A DNA stretch of 64,000 nt. It comes from Streptomyces sp. NBC_00490 (lineage in GTDB: Bacteria; Actinomycetota; Actinomycetes; Streptomycetales; Streptomycetaceae). The translations under genes and the position numbers were made by a program. Under the pieces are notes generated by a model. It did no database searches. It was not told the DNA's origin and was given only the letters and a program-made list of their open reading frames with translations. The stretch is from NCBI RefSeq assembly GCF_036013645.1, contig NZ_CP107869.1:4092001-4156000 (forward strand). Reading direction: 5' to 3'. This document shows, piece after piece, positions 44,952 through 55,484 of this stretch (its first letter is position 1; every line of letters begins with the position of its first letter).

Positions 44952-45633
44952 GGGGTCCCTCTGGAGTCCGGAGCGACACTCACATAAGCTCTTCACAAGG
45001 CTCGCGCATCATCCTTACGCTTGGGCCTCGATCGACGTATCGGCCCTCTTGCGTACCTAACGGACAAATGCAAGAGACGCAGATCACAGTGATGTGAAGG
45101 TAACCATCGAAGGGGTTCGAAGGTCTAAGTTGACGATGTCAGGCCGCGTCTTGGGGGGCGCGTTCTGGCATCTGGGGATGTCTTGGGGGACTTCCTCAGA
45201 GATGCGTTGCCGGGGCACGCACTTCGGGAAGCTTTGAGCGGCCCTCCCGACCGTGCGCTGTCCCGGCAGATCGCACACTGGAGTAGTACGGCGAGTTTTG
45301 CTCGTTCTGCTCAACGGCAGTACCAGGCAATACCGAAAGACAGCGAATTCAGGCGCTGGTCTCTCAGACGCCCGGCCGGATCCCGTGGGGGGAATCCGCA
45401 CCGGGACATGGGAAGGCGCCCTGGTCGTCGGCCCGTGGGGGGACTGGCGCTGGGGCGCCTTCTCCTATGTCCGCCCACCCACGAACCCCGGACACACGAA
45501 GGCCCCGCACACCTTCATCAGGCGTACGGGGCTCTGCGACATCACGCCTCACCACAGTGGGGCCCTACCCTCTACCGGGGACACGCCTCCAGCGGTGGGG
45601 GCACCCATCGAGCGGCGCCCTCACCGGCAGGTG
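44952..45633. other. 682-bp region without a supported gene between copA and citrate synthase
   Basis: I see no gene I can support. The first 450 bases are visibly poorer in GC than the surroundings. Notable items are ATCACAGTGAT (palindrome, 45083–45093), a possible 33-codon frame starting ATG 45136 and ending TGA 45237, and an inverted repeat GAAGGCGCCC (45412–45421) with GGGCGCCTTC (45454–45463). Nearer the citrate synthase end, GCCCCG and CGGGGC around 45505–45535 form a weak hairpin that could terminate the minus-strand citA transcript. Frames running through it on the plus strand into citA are antisense artefacts. Confidence 0.5.
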
Positions 45634-46923
<1,290 letters not shown>

Positions 46924-47156
46924 GTCTTCCCTCACCCGACGTTGTGCCTCATCTTCGAGGTTGCCCTGACTGTCTCTACCATCCCCCATTTGGCGCAGGA
47001 GAGTGCACTCGGGGTCGGCCATTGGGCTAATTGGCGGCACTCAGTGCCGTCAGCTTGCCCATCCTGCCCCTCCTCGCCCGGTTCCGGAAGGGCTCTGTGA
47101 CCTTCATGACTCATTTGATCGATCATTTTTCGCGATGCGTGACCCGGCGTCCCACT

Positions 47157-49391
47157 TCACTCCCGGAGGGGGCCCGGTGAGAGGCGGAAGTCGAGGGCCG
47201 TACAGCGCCGCCCCGCCGACACCGTGCGCACCGCCTGACCGATCGCCTTGCGCGAACCGACGAGGACGACCAGCTTCTTGGCCCGGGTGACCGCCGTGTA
47301 GAGCAGATTCCGTTGAAGCATCATCCATGCTCCGGTGGTGACGGGGATCACCACGGCGGGATATTCACTGCCCTGGGAACGGTGAATGGTCACCGCGTAC
47401 GCATGGGCCAGCTCGTCCAGTTCATCGAATTCGTACGGAACCTCCTCGTCCTCGTCCGTCAGCACCGTGAGGCGCTGGTCGACCGGGTCGAGTGAGGTGA
47501 CGACGCCCACGGTGCCGTTGAAGACACCGTTCTTGCCCTTCTCGTAATTGTTGCGAATCTGGGTGACCTTGTCGCCGACGCGGAAGACTCTTCCGCCGAA
47601 CCGCTTCTCCGGGAGGTCGGGGCGGCCCGGCGTGATGGCCTGCTGCAACAGGCCGTTGAGGTTTCCGGCGCCGGCGGGGCCCCGGTGCATGGGGGCGAGG
47701 ACCTGGATGTCGCGGCGCGGGTCGAGTCCGAACTTGGCCGGAATTCGCCGGGCCGCCACGTCGACCGTGAGCCGGCCCGCCTCCTCCGTGTCGTCCTCGA
47801 CGAAGAGGAAGAAGTCCTTCATGCCGTCGGTGACGGGATGCTGCCCGGAGTTGATCCGGTGGGCGTTGGTGACCACCCCGGACTGCTGGGCCTGACGGAA
47901 CACGCGCGTGAGACGGACGGCGGGGATGGGGCTGCCGTCGGCGAGCAGGTCGCGCAGGACCTCCCCCGCCCCGACGCTGGGGAGTTGGTCGACGTCCCCG
48001 ACGAAGAGGAGGTGCGCGCCCGGGGGCACCGCCTTCACGAGCTTGTTGGCGAGCAGCAGGTCCAGCATCGAGGCCTCGTCCACCACCACCAGGTCCGCCG
48101 GGAGGGGACGGTCCTTGTCGTACGCCGCGTCGCCGCCCGGCTTCAGCTCCAGGAGGCGGTGGACGGTGGAGGCCTCGGCGCCGGTGAGTTCGGCGAGGCG
48201 CTTGGCGGCGCGTCCCGTGGGGGCGGCGAGGACGACCCTGGCCTTCCTGGCGCGGGCCAGTTCCACGATCGAGCGGACCGTGAAGGACTTGCCGCAGCCG
48301 GGGCCGCCGGTGAGGACGGCGACCTTCTTGGTGAGCGCGAGCTTGACGGCGGCCTCCTGCTCGGCGGCGAGGTCGGCGCCCGTACGGCCCTTCAGCCAGC
48401 CGAGCGCCTTGTCCCAGGCCACGTCGTGGAAGCCCGGCATACGGTCCTCGTCGGTGCGCAGGAGGCGCAGCAGCTGGGCGGAGAGGGAGAGTTCGGCCCG
48501 GTGGAAGGGGACGAGGTAGATCGCGGTGACGGGTTCCCCGTGCTCGCCGGGCACCTTCTCGCGTACGACGCCGGGTTCGCCGGAGTCCTCGTCCGGCTGG
48601 GCCAGTTCGGCGAGGCACTCGATGACGAGACCGGTGTCGACCTGGAGGAGCTTGACGGCGTCGGCGATCAGCTTCTCCTCGGGGAGGTAGCAGTTGCCCT
48701 GGTCGGTGGCCTGCGAAAGGGCGTACTGCAGGCCCGCCTTGACGCGCTCCGGGCTGTCGTGCGGGATGCCGACGGACTGGGCGATCTTGTCGGCGGTGAG
48801 GAAGCCGATGCCCCAGACGTCGGAGGCGAGACGGTAGGGCTGGCTCTTGACGACGGAGATGGAGGCGTCGCCGTACTTCTTGTAGATCCGCACGGCGATG
48901 GACGTGGAGACCTCCACGGTCTGGAGGAAGAGCATCACCTCCTTGATCGCCTTCTGTTCCTCCCAGGCGTCGGCGATCTTCTTGGTCCGCTTCGGGCCGA
49001 GCCCGGGGACCTCGATGAGTCGCTTGGGCTCCTCCTCGATGATCTGGAGGGTGTCCAGGCCGAAGTGCTGGGTGATGCGGTCGGCGAAGACGGGACCGAT
49101 GCCCTTGACGAGACCCGAGCCGAGGTAGCGGCGGATGCCCTGGACGGTGGCCGGCAGGACGGTCGTGTAGTTCTCCACGGTGAACTGCTTGCCGTACTGC
49201 GGATGCGAACCCCAACGCCCCTCCATCCGGAGGGACTCACCGACCTGTGCGCCGAGCAGCGCGCCGACGACGGTGAGGAGGTCGCCGCCGCCCCTGCCCG
49301 TGTCGACACGGGCGACCGTGTAGCCGTTCTCCTCGTTGGCGTACGTGATCCGTTCCAGTACGCCTTCGAGTACGGCGAGCCCCTGAGCCAT
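47157..49391 (-). CDS. recD2: RecD-like ATP-dependent DNA helicase (RecD2)
   Basis: A 744-residue superfamily 1B 5'-3' helicase. The N-terminal region (OB and helix-hairpin-helix repeats, with GSGLVKGIGPVFADRI and VPGLGPKRTKKI) is the mark of RecD2 as opposed to RecBCD-associated RecD. The ATPase core has Walker A GGPGCGKS (Lys368), DEAS Walker B, GDVDQLPSVG and, near the C-terminus, VTIHRSQGSEYP and YTAVTRAK. It acts in DNA repair and replication-fork processing. ATG 49391 has no strong ribosome site. No recB or recC is nearby, consistent with RecD2. Confidence 0.95.
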   Translation of the reverse strand: MAQGLAVLEGVLERITYANEENGYTVARVDTGRGGGDLLTVVGALLGAQVGESLRMEGRWGSHPQYGKQFTVENYTTVLPATVQGIRRYLGSGLVKGIGPVFADRITQHFGLDTLQIIEEEPKRLIEVPGLGPKRTKKIADAWEEQKAIKEVMLFLQTVEVSTSIAVRIYKKYGDASISVVKSQPYRLASDVWGIGFLTADKIAQSVGIPHDSPERVKAGLQYALSQATDQGNCYLPEEKLIADAVKLLQVDTGLVIECLAELAQPDEDSGEPGVVREKVPGEHGEPVTAIYLVPFHRAELSLSAQLLRLLRTDEDRMPGFHDVAWDKALGWLKGRTGADLAAEQEAAVKLALTKKVAVLTGGPGCGKSFTVRSIVELARARKARVVLAAPTGRAAKRLAELTGAEASTVHRLLELKPGGDAAYDKDRPLPADLVVVDEASMLDLLLANKLVKAVPPGAHLLFVGDVDQLPSVGAGEVLRDLLADGSPIPAVRLTRVFRQAQQSGVVTNAHRINSGQHPVTDGMKDFFLFVEDDTEEAGRLTVDVAARRIPAKFGLDPRRDIQVLAPMHRGPAGAGNLNGLLQQAITPGRPDLPEKRFGGRVFRVGDKVTQIRNNYEKGKNGVFNGTVGVVTSLDPVDQRLTVLTDEDEEVPYEFDELDELAHAYAVTIHRSQGSEYPAVVIPVTTGAWMMLQRNLLYTAVTRAKKLVVLVGSRKAIGQAVRTVSAGRRCTALDFRLSPGPLRE

Positions 49392-49436
49392 GATCCGACG
49401 GTACCGGGGGCCTGTGACAGTGGGGGGCGTCAGCGG

Positions 49437-49802
49437 TCAGGCGGACTGGGAAGTCAGGTGGGTGATCACCGGTTCGAAGTCCTCCGTCGGGGAGAACTCC
49501 ACGAAGTCGCAGTCCTCCAGCGCCTCCGGGACGTGGCCGGGGGCCCAGTAGTACGCCTGGCCCGCCTCGTAGGTCTCCGAGCCCGTGGCCGTGCGCATCC
49601 GGAGCTTTCCCTTGAGGAGGTAGCCCCAGTGGGGGCACTGGCAGGCGTCGTCGGTCAGGCCCTTGAAGGCGGGGCCCATGTCCGCGCCCTGCGGGAGGTG
49701 GACGTAGCCGACGGACATGCCGCCGCCGATGGGCATCGTGCGCAGTTCGACCCCGTTGCCTTCGATGGCCACGGGGACGTCGTTGCGTGTCGCCGACGTC
49801 AT
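49437..49802 (-). CDS. Small cupin-domain protein
   Basis: A 121-residue single-cupin protein. The fold shows as GGGMSVGYVHLPQGADMG, CPHWGYLLKGKLRMR (motif 1 with a His, an extra CPHW in place of the usual HxH) and EAGQAYYWAPGHVPEAL (motif 2 with a His). The ligand is unknown. ATG 49802 has GGAGGAG just upstream. It is divergent from the LacI regulator and lies 45 bases from the RecD2 start; it could be a metal-binding stress or sensor protein, which is a guess. Confidence 0.85.
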   Translation of the reverse strand: MTSATRNDVPVAIEGNGVELRTMPIGGGMSVGYVHLPQGADMGPAFKGLTDDACQCPHWGYLLKGKLRMRTATGSETYEAGQAYYWAPGHVPEALEDCDFVEFSPTEDFEPVITHLTSQSA

Positions 49803-49946
49803 GACTCCTCCGTCTCCGGCCCTCGCGAGGGCCCCGGTGAGATCAGTCCGTAGCTCCAGAGTGGCACCCCTGCGGCCGCGGCACATCTGAGCGCCGATCA
49901 TCACGATCGGGTCTCGGGATGCCGGGAGGGGCTTGATTAACCCGCG

Positions 49947-49992
49947 TGTAATCGATTCCAATCCTCTGCGTACGTCGATGTAATCGATTCCA
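49947..49992 (+). promoter_or_regulatory. Two LacI-type operators upstream of the ribose-type operon
   Basis: TGTAATCGATTCCA occurs twice, at 49947–49960 and 49979–49992, 32 bases apart, each centred on the palindrome AATCGATT. The second copy ends 18 bases before the ATG of the LacI gene. They are probably autoregulatory sites of that repressor, also controlling the downstream transport genes; the spacing of about three helical turns would allow cooperative binding. Confidence 0.75.
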
Positions 49993-50010
49993 CGAGGAGG
50001 TGGAGCGGCG

Positions 50011-51048
50011 ATGGCGAGCATCAAGGACGTCGCTGCCGAGGCGGGGGTCTCCGTCGCCACGGTGTCGCGCGTCCTGAACGACCATCCGTCGGTCAGCGAC
50101 GACGCACGCACCCGTGTGCTGGCCGCTGTCGAGGCGCTGGGCTACCGCCCGAACGCCGTCGCCCGTTCGCTGCGCACCGACCAGACCCGCACCCTCGGCC
50201 TGGTCATCAGCGACGTGATGAACCCGTACTTCACCGAGCTGGCCCGCTCCGTCGAGGAGGAGGCCCGCGCGCTGGGGTACAGCGTCATCATCGGCAACGC
50301 CGACGAGCGGCCCGACCTCCAGGACCACCACGTACGGACCCTGCTGGACCGCCGTATCGACGGCCTCCTCGTCTCCCCCACCGACGGCGGCTCCCCGCTG
50401 ATGCTGGACGCCGCGCGCGGGGGGACACCGATGGTCTTCGTGGACCGGTGGATCCCCGGCGTCGAGGTGCCCGTCGTACGGTCCGACGGGCGGGGCGCCG
50501 TGCGTGATCTCGTCGCGCATCTGCACGCGCTCGGGCACCGGCGGCTCGCCATCATCGCGGGGCCCGCCGCCACCACCACGGGTCGCGAGCGTGTGGAGGC
50601 CTTCCGGGAGGCGCTCCTGGCCCACGGTCTCGAACTCCCCGACGCCTACACAGGGCAGGGCGACTTCCAGGCCGAGAGCGGGCGCCGGGTCACCGAGGGC
50701 TTCCTCGATCTGCCCGAGCCGCCCGAGGTCGTGTTCGCGGCCGACAACCTGATGGCGCTCGGCGCCCTGGACGCCGTACGCGCGCGTGGGCTGCGGATTC
50801 CGCGAGACATCGCTCTCGCCGCGTTCGACGACATCCCGTGGTTCGTGCACACCGACCCGCCGATCACCGCGGTCGCCCAGCCCACGGGCGAGCTGGGCCG
50901 CGCCGCCGTGCGCGCGCTCGTCGACCGCATCGAGGGACGGCCCCCGCAGTCCGTCACCCTCCCCGCCCGTCTCGTCGTACGCCGCTCGTGCGGCGAGCAG
51001 CCGGCTTCCCCCGAGTCGGCACCCGCACAGAACAGGAGCCAGTCGTGA
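50011..51048 (+). CDS. LacI-family regulator of the ribose-type operon
   Basis: A 345-residue repressor: N-terminal helix-turn-helix SIKDVAAEAGVSVATVSRVL with hinge YRPNAVARSLRT, followed by a periplasmic-binding-protein-like sugar domain (LGLVISDVMNPYFTELARSV and VFAADNLMALGALDAVR). ATG 50011 has GAGGAGGTGGAG upstream. Its stop overlaps the GTG of the ABC ATPase gene. It probably binds the two TGTAATCGATTCCA sites and releases them on binding ribose or a related sugar. The sugar is inferred from rbsK and rbsD downstream. Confidence 0.93.
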   Translation: MASIKDVAAEAGVSVATVSRVLNDHPSVSDDARTRVLAAVEALGYRPNAVARSLRTDQTRTLGLVISDVMNPYFTELARSVEEEARALGYSVIIGNADERPDLQDHHVRTLLDRRIDGLLVSPTDGGSPLMLDAARGGTPMVFVDRWIPGVEVPVVRSDGRGAVRDLVAHLHALGHRRLAIIAGPAATTTGRERVEAFREALLAHGLELPDAYTGQGDFQAESGRRVTEGFLDLPEPPEVVFAADNLMALGALDAVRARGLRIPRDIALAAFDDIPWFVHTDPPITAVAQPTGELGRAAVRALVDRIEGRPPQSVTLPARLVVRRSCGEQPASPESAPAQNRSQS

Positions 51049-52574
51049 GCAACCAGGACGAGTTGCTGCGCATCGAGGGCATCAGGAAGACCTTCCCCGG
51101 CGTGGTCGCGCTGGACGGGGTCGACTTCGATCTGCGCCGCGGCGAGGTGCATGTCCTCCTCGGTGAGAACGGCGCGGGCAAGAGCACCCTCATCAAGATG
51201 CTCTCCGGCGCCTACACCCCGGACGGCGGGCGCATCCTGGCCGGTGGCAAGGAGGTGCGCATCCATGGCGCGCAGGACTCCGAGCGCCTCGGGATCGCCA
51301 CCATCTACCAGGAGTTCAACCTCGTGCCCGACCTCACGGTCGCCGAGAACATCTTCCTGGGCCGCCAGCCGCGCCGCTTCGGCATGATCGACCGCAAGAG
51401 GATGGAGGCCGACGCCGAGGTCCTCCTCGCGCGCGTGGGCGTCCATGTCTCGCCCCGCGCACGCGTGCGTGAACTCGGCATCGCCCGCCTCCAGATGGTC
51501 GAGATCGCCAAGGCGCTGAGTCTGGACACGCGCGTGCTGATCATGGACGAGCCGACCGCCGTGCTCACCTCCGAGGAGGTCGAGAAGCTCTTCGCCATCG
51601 TGCGCAAGCTGCGCGAGGACGGCGTGGGCATCGTGTTCATCACCCACCACCTCGAGGAGATCGCCGCCCTCGGCGACCGTGTCACCGTCATCCGCGACGG
51701 CAGGTCCGTCGGGCAGGTCCCCGCCACCACCCCCGAGGACGAACTCGTACGCCTCATGGTGGGCCGCTCGATCGAGCAGCAGTACCCGCGCGAACAGCCG
51801 GAGAAGGGCGCCGCGCTGCTCACCGTCGAGGGGCTCACCCGCGACGGGGCCTTCCGCGACGTCACCTTCGAGGTGCACGCCGGTGAGGTCGTCGGCATCG
51901 CCGGGCTCGTCGGAGCCGGCCGTACCGAGGTCGTGCGGGCCGTGTTCGGCGCGGACCCGTACGACAAGGGCACCGTGAAGGTCTCCGGAGCGCCCCTGAA
52001 GCGGCACGACGTCAACTCCGCCATGGCCGCCGGCATCGGGCTGATCCCCGAGGACCGCAAGGGCCAGGGGCTCGTCCTGGACGCGTCCGTGGAGGAGAAC
52101 CTCGGGCTGGTGACGCTGCGTGCGGCCACGCGCGCGGGGCTCGTCGATCTCAAGGGCCAGCGGGAGGCCGCCGCCCGGATCGCCGAGCAGCTGGGCGTCC
52201 GGATGGCCGGGCTCCAGCAGCAGGTGCGCACACTCTCCGGCGGCAACCAGCAGAAGATCGTCATCGGCAAGTGGCTGCTCGCCGACACCAAGGTGCTGAT
52301 CCTCGACGAGCCGACGCGCGGGATCGACGTCGGCGCCAAGGTCGAGATCTACCAGCTCATCAACGAACTGACGGCCGCGGGTGCCGCCGTCCTCATGATC
52401 TCCAGCGATCTGCCCGAGGTGCTCGGCATGAGCGACCGGGTCCTGGTCATGGCCCAGGGCCGGATCGCCGGCGAACTCTCCGCCGCCGAGGCCTCGCAGG
52501 ACGCCGTGATGGCCCTAGCCGTCAGCAACCCCACGAACGAGAAGACCGAAACGGAGGCCACCCGTGGCCACTGA
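51045..52574 (+). CDS. rbsA: Sugar ABC transporter ATPase with two nucleotide-binding domains (RbsA-type)
   Basis: A 509-residue cytoplasmic ATPase with two tandem ABC cassettes. The first has Walker A GENGAGKST, and VLIMDEPTAVLTSEEV; the second has a degenerate Walker A region (GLVGAGRTEVV), signature LSGGNQQKI and ILDEPTRGIDVGA. This layout is diagnostic of the CUT2 class of sugar importers (RbsA, MglA). GTG 51045 overlaps the LacI stop by 4 bases. It pairs with the permease–binding-protein fusion next, which it overlaps by 11 bases. Confidence 0.95.
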   Translation: MSNQDELLRIEGIRKTFPGVVALDGVDFDLRRGEVHVLLGENGAGKSTLIKMLSGAYTPDGGRILAGGKEVRIHGAQDSERLGIATIYQEFNLVPDLTVAENIFLGRQPRRFGMIDRKRMEADAEVLLARVGVHVSPRARVRELGIARLQMVEIAKALSLDTRVLIMDEPTAVLTSEEVEKLFAIVRKLREDGVGIVFITHHLEEIAALGDRVTVIRDGRSVGQVPATTPEDELVRLMVGRSIEQQYPREQPEKGAALLTVEGLTRDGAFRDVTFEVHAGEVVGIAGLVGAGRTEVVRAVFGADPYDKGTVKVSGAPLKRHDVNSAMAAGIGLIPEDRKGQGLVLDASVEENLGLVTLRAATRAGLVDLKGQREAAARIAEQLGVRMAGLQQQVRTLSGGNQQKIVIGKWLLADTKVLILDEPTRGIDVGAKVEIYQLINELTAAGAAVLMISSDLPEVLGMSDRVLVMAQGRIAGELSAAEASQDAVMALAVSNPTNEKTETEATRGH

Positions 52575-54513
52575 CACGCTCAAGAGCACGACGGGCGCGA
52601 GTGGCGCCTCGGGGCTTCGCCGCCTGCTCCTCGACAACGGCGCGCTCACCGCGCTGATCGTCCTCGTCATCGCCATGTCGGCACTGTCCGGCGACTTCCT
52701 GACGACGGACAACCTGCTCAACGTCGGCGTCCAGGCGGCCGTGACCGCCATCCTCGCCTTCGGTGTGACCTTCGTGATCGTCTCGGCGGGCATCGACCTG
52801 TCGGTCGGCTCGGTCGCCGCCCTCTCCGCCACCGTCCTCGCCTGGAGCGCGACCTCGGAGGGCGTGCCGGTGTTCCTGGCGGTGCTGCTCGCCGTCGCGA
52901 CCGGCATAGCGTGCGGCCTGGTCAACGGCTTCCTCATCTCGTACGGGAAGCTGCCGCCGTTCATCGCGACGCTCGCCATGCTGTCGGTGGCCCGCGGTCT
53001 GTCCCTGGTGATCTCGCAGGGCTCCCCCATCGCCTTCCCCGGCTCGGTCTCGCACCTCGGTGACACGCTCGGCAGCTGGCTGCCGGTGCCGGTGCTCGTC
53101 ATGGTCGCCATGGGTCTCGTCACCGCGTTCGTGCTGGGCCGGACGTACATCGGCCGCTCGATGTACGCGATCGGCGGCAACGAGGAGGCGGCCCGGCTCT
53201 CCGGTCTGCGGGTGCAGCGGCAGAAGCTCGCGATCTACGCCTTCTCCGGACTGTTCGCCGCCGCCGCGGGCATCGTGCTCGCCTCCCGGCTCTCCTCCGC
53301 GCAGCCGCAGGCCGCGCAGGGCTACGAGCTCGACGCGATCGCCGCGGTCGTCATCGGCGGTGCCTCGCTGGCCGGTGGCACGGGCAAGGCGTCCGGCACG
53401 CTGATCGGCGCGTTGATCCTGGCGGTGCTGCGCAACGGGCTCAACCTGCTGTCCGTGTCGGCGTTCTGGCAGCAGGTCGTCATCGGTGTGGTGATCGCGC
53501 TCGCCGTGCTCCTCGACACCGTGCGCCGCAAGGCGGGGGCGACCCCGGTGACGGCGAGCGGGACCGGCAACAAGGGCAGGCAGGCGGCGACGTACCTGCT
53601 CGCCGCCGTGGTCGCGGCGGCGATCGTCGGCGCCACCTCCTTCCTGCACAGCGGTTCCTCGGACACGGGGAGGTCGCAGCGGATCGGGCTCTCCCTCTCG
53701 ACGCTCAACAACCCGTTCTTCGTGTCGATCCGCTCCGGCGCGCAGGCCGAGGCGAAGAAGCTGGGTGTGGACCTGACCGTCACGGACGCGCAGAACGACG
53801 CCTCGCAGCAGGCCAACCAGCTGGAGAACTTCACCAGTTCGGGGCTCGGCACGATCATCGTCAACCCGGTGGACTCCGACGCGGTGACCCCGGCGGCGAA
53901 GGCCGTGAACAAGGCGGACATCCCGCTGGTCGCCGTCGACCGCGCGGTCAACAACGCGACCACCGCCGCGCTCGTCGCCTCCGACAACACCACCGGCGGC
54001 AAGCTCGCCGCCAAGTCGCTCGCGGAGAAGCTGGGCGGCAAGGGGAAGATCGTGATCCTCCAGGGCCAGGCCGGCACCTCCGCCAGCCGGGAGCGCGGCG
54101 CCGGTTTCGCCGAGGGGCTGAAGGCCTACCCGGGTATCGAGGTCGTCGCCAAGCAGCCGGCCGACTGGGACCGCACCAAGGGCCTGGACGTCATGACCAA
54201 CCTGCTGCAGGCCAACCCGGACGTCTCCGGTGTCTTCGCGGAGAACGACGAGATGGCGCTCGGTGCGATCAAGGCGCTCGGTTCCAAGGCCGGAAAGTCC
54301 GTCCAGGTCATCGGCTTCGACGGAACCGACAACGGTCTCAAGGCCGTCAAGGCAGGCACGCTGTACGCATCCGTGGCGCAGCAGCCGTCCGAACTCGGCA
54401 GGATCGCCGTGCGGAACGCGGTGAAGGCCGCCGAGGGTGAGAAGGTCGCGAAGTCGGTGATGGTGCCGGTGAAGGTGGTCACGGAGGAGAACGTGGCCGG
54501 GTTCACGGGCTGA
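52564..54513 (+). CDS. Fused sugar permease (RbsC) and substrate-binding protein (RbsB)
   Basis: A 649-residue fusion. Residues 1 to about 325 are a CUT2-type permease (about ten helices, with VSAGIDLSVGSVAALSATVL and GGASLAGGTGKASG). A hydrophobic helix near residues 343–362 follows, then a complete type I periplasmic-binding domain beginning RIGLSLSTLNNPFF and ending with FDGTDNGLKAVKAGTL. In most bacteria these are separate; here the binding protein is tethered outside at a fixed 1:1 ratio to the permease. I recall the S. coelicolor orthologue as a bifunctional binding and transport protein. GTG 52564 has GGAGG 6 bases upstream. Confidence 0.93.
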   Translation: MATDTLKSTTGASGASGLRRLLLDNGALTALIVLVIAMSALSGDFLTTDNLLNVGVQAAVTAILAFGVTFVIVSAGIDLSVGSVAALSATVLAWSATSEGVPVFLAVLLAVATGIACGLVNGFLISYGKLPPFIATLAMLSVARGLSLVISQGSPIAFPGSVSHLGDTLGSWLPVPVLVMVAMGLVTAFVLGRTYIGRSMYAIGGNEEAARLSGLRVQRQKLAIYAFSGLFAAAAGIVLASRLSSAQPQAAQGYELDAIAAVVIGGASLAGGTGKASGTLIGALILAVLRNGLNLLSVSAFWQQVVIGVVIALAVLLDTVRRKAGATPVTASGTGNKGRQAATYLLAAVVAAAIVGATSFLHSGSSDTGRSQRIGLSLSTLNNPFFVSIRSGAQAEAKKLGVDLTVTDAQNDASQQANQLENFTSSGLGTIIVNPVDSDAVTPAAKAVNKADIPLVAVDRAVNNATTAALVASDNTTGGKLAAKSLAEKLGGKGKIVILQGQAGTSASRERGAGFAEGLKAYPGIEVVAKQPADWDRTKGLDVMTNLLQANPDVSGVFAENDEMALGAIKALGSKAGKSVQVIGFDGTDNGLKAVKAGTLYASVAQQPSELGRIAVRNAVKAAEGEKVAKSVMVPVKVVTEENVAGFTG

Positions 54514-54520
54514 GACCACA

Positions 54521-54554
54521 GGGCGGGCGGTTCCCCCAGGGGGACCTCCCGCCC
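54521..54554 (+). terminator. Imperfect hairpin between transporter fusion and ribokinase genes
   Basis: GGGCGGG (54521–54527) pairs with CCCGCCC (54548–54554), and the inner bases continue the stem (GG with CC, CCCCC with GGGGG) with one mismatch and small bulges. It lies in the 68-bp gap inside the operon and may attenuate rbsK–rbsD expression or protect the upstream message. Confidence 0.55.
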
Positions 54555-54581
54555 GAAATCACTTACCAGGGGAGCAACTTC

Positions 54582-55484
54582 ATGTACGACTACGACCTCC
54601 TGGTCGTAGGGTCGGCCAACGCCGACCTGGTGATCGGGGTCGAGCGCCGGCCGGGCGCCGGTGAGACCGTGCTCGGCTCCGACCTGGCCGTCCACCCGGG
54701 CGGCAAGGGCGCGAACCAGGCGGTCGCGGCCGCCCGCCTCGGTGCCCGTACGGCCCTGCTGGCCCGGGTCGGCGACGACGCGTACGGCCGGCTGCTGCTG
54801 GACTCGCAGCGCTCGTCCGGGGTCGACACGGTGGGCGTGCTCGTCGGCGGTGCGCCGACGGGGGTCGCGCTGATCACGGTGGACCCGTCGGGCGACAACA
54901 GCATCGTGGTCTCACCGGGCGCCAACGGGCGGCTGACGCCCCTGGACGTACGGGCCGCGGTCAGCCTCTTCCACGCCTCGCGGGTGGTCTCCGTGCAGCT
55001 GGAGATCCCGCTGGAGACGGTCGTGGAGGTCGTACGGAATCTGGCGCCGGACAGCCGTTTCGTGCTGAACCCGTCGCCGCCGCAGCCGCTGCCGACGGAG
55101 GTGCTGGCCGCCTGCGATCCGCTGATCGTCAACGAGCACGAGGCGAAGGTCATCCTCGGTGACTCCCGGATCGGGGACGAGCCGGAGGACTGGGCGCGGA
55201 TCCTGCTGGCGAAGGGGCCGCGGTCGGTGGTGGTGACGCTGGGGTCGCGGGGTGCGCTGGTGGCCTCCAGGGAGGGCGTGGCCCGGGTGGCACCGGTCAA
55301 GGTGGACGCGGTGGACACGACCGGCGCGGGCGACGCGTTCACGGCGGCGCTGGCCTACCGGCTCGGTGCCGGTGCCTCCCTGGCCGAGGCCGCGGCGTAC
55401 GCGGCGCGGGTGGGCGCGGCCGCCGTCACGAAGGAGGGCGCCCAGGCGTCCTTCCCCACCGCCGCGGAGGTCGACGCGCTGTGA
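54582..55484 (+). CDS. rbsK: Ribokinase (RbsK)
   Basis: A 300-residue PfkB-family kinase that phosphorylates D-ribose at O5. The N-terminal motif HPGGKGANQAVAAARLG and the C-terminal DTTGAGDAFTAAL with the catalytic Asp are the ribokinase signatures. ATG 54582 has GGGGAG 7 bases upstream. The stop overlaps the rbsD start by 4 bases. Confidence 0.95.
   Translation: MYDYDLLVVGSANADLVIGVERRPGAGETVLGSDLAVHPGGKGANQAVAAARLGARTALLARVGDDAYGRLLLDSQRSSGVDTVGVLVGGAPTGVALITVDPSGDNSIVVSPGANGRLTPLDVRAAVSLFHASRVVSVQLEIPLETVVEVVRNLAPDSRFVLNPSPPQPLPTEVLAACDPLIVNEHEAKVILGDSRIGDEPEDWARILLAKGPRSVVVTLGSRGALVASREGVARVAPVKVDAVDTTGAGDAFTAALAYRLGAGASLAEAAAYAARVGAAAVTKEGAQASFPTAAEVDAL

Noticed and set aside
45083..45125. 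GGTTCGAA-like motif suggesting a tRNA T-loop near 45112
   Set aside because: No acceptor, D-arm or anticodon-arm pairing could be drawn around it.
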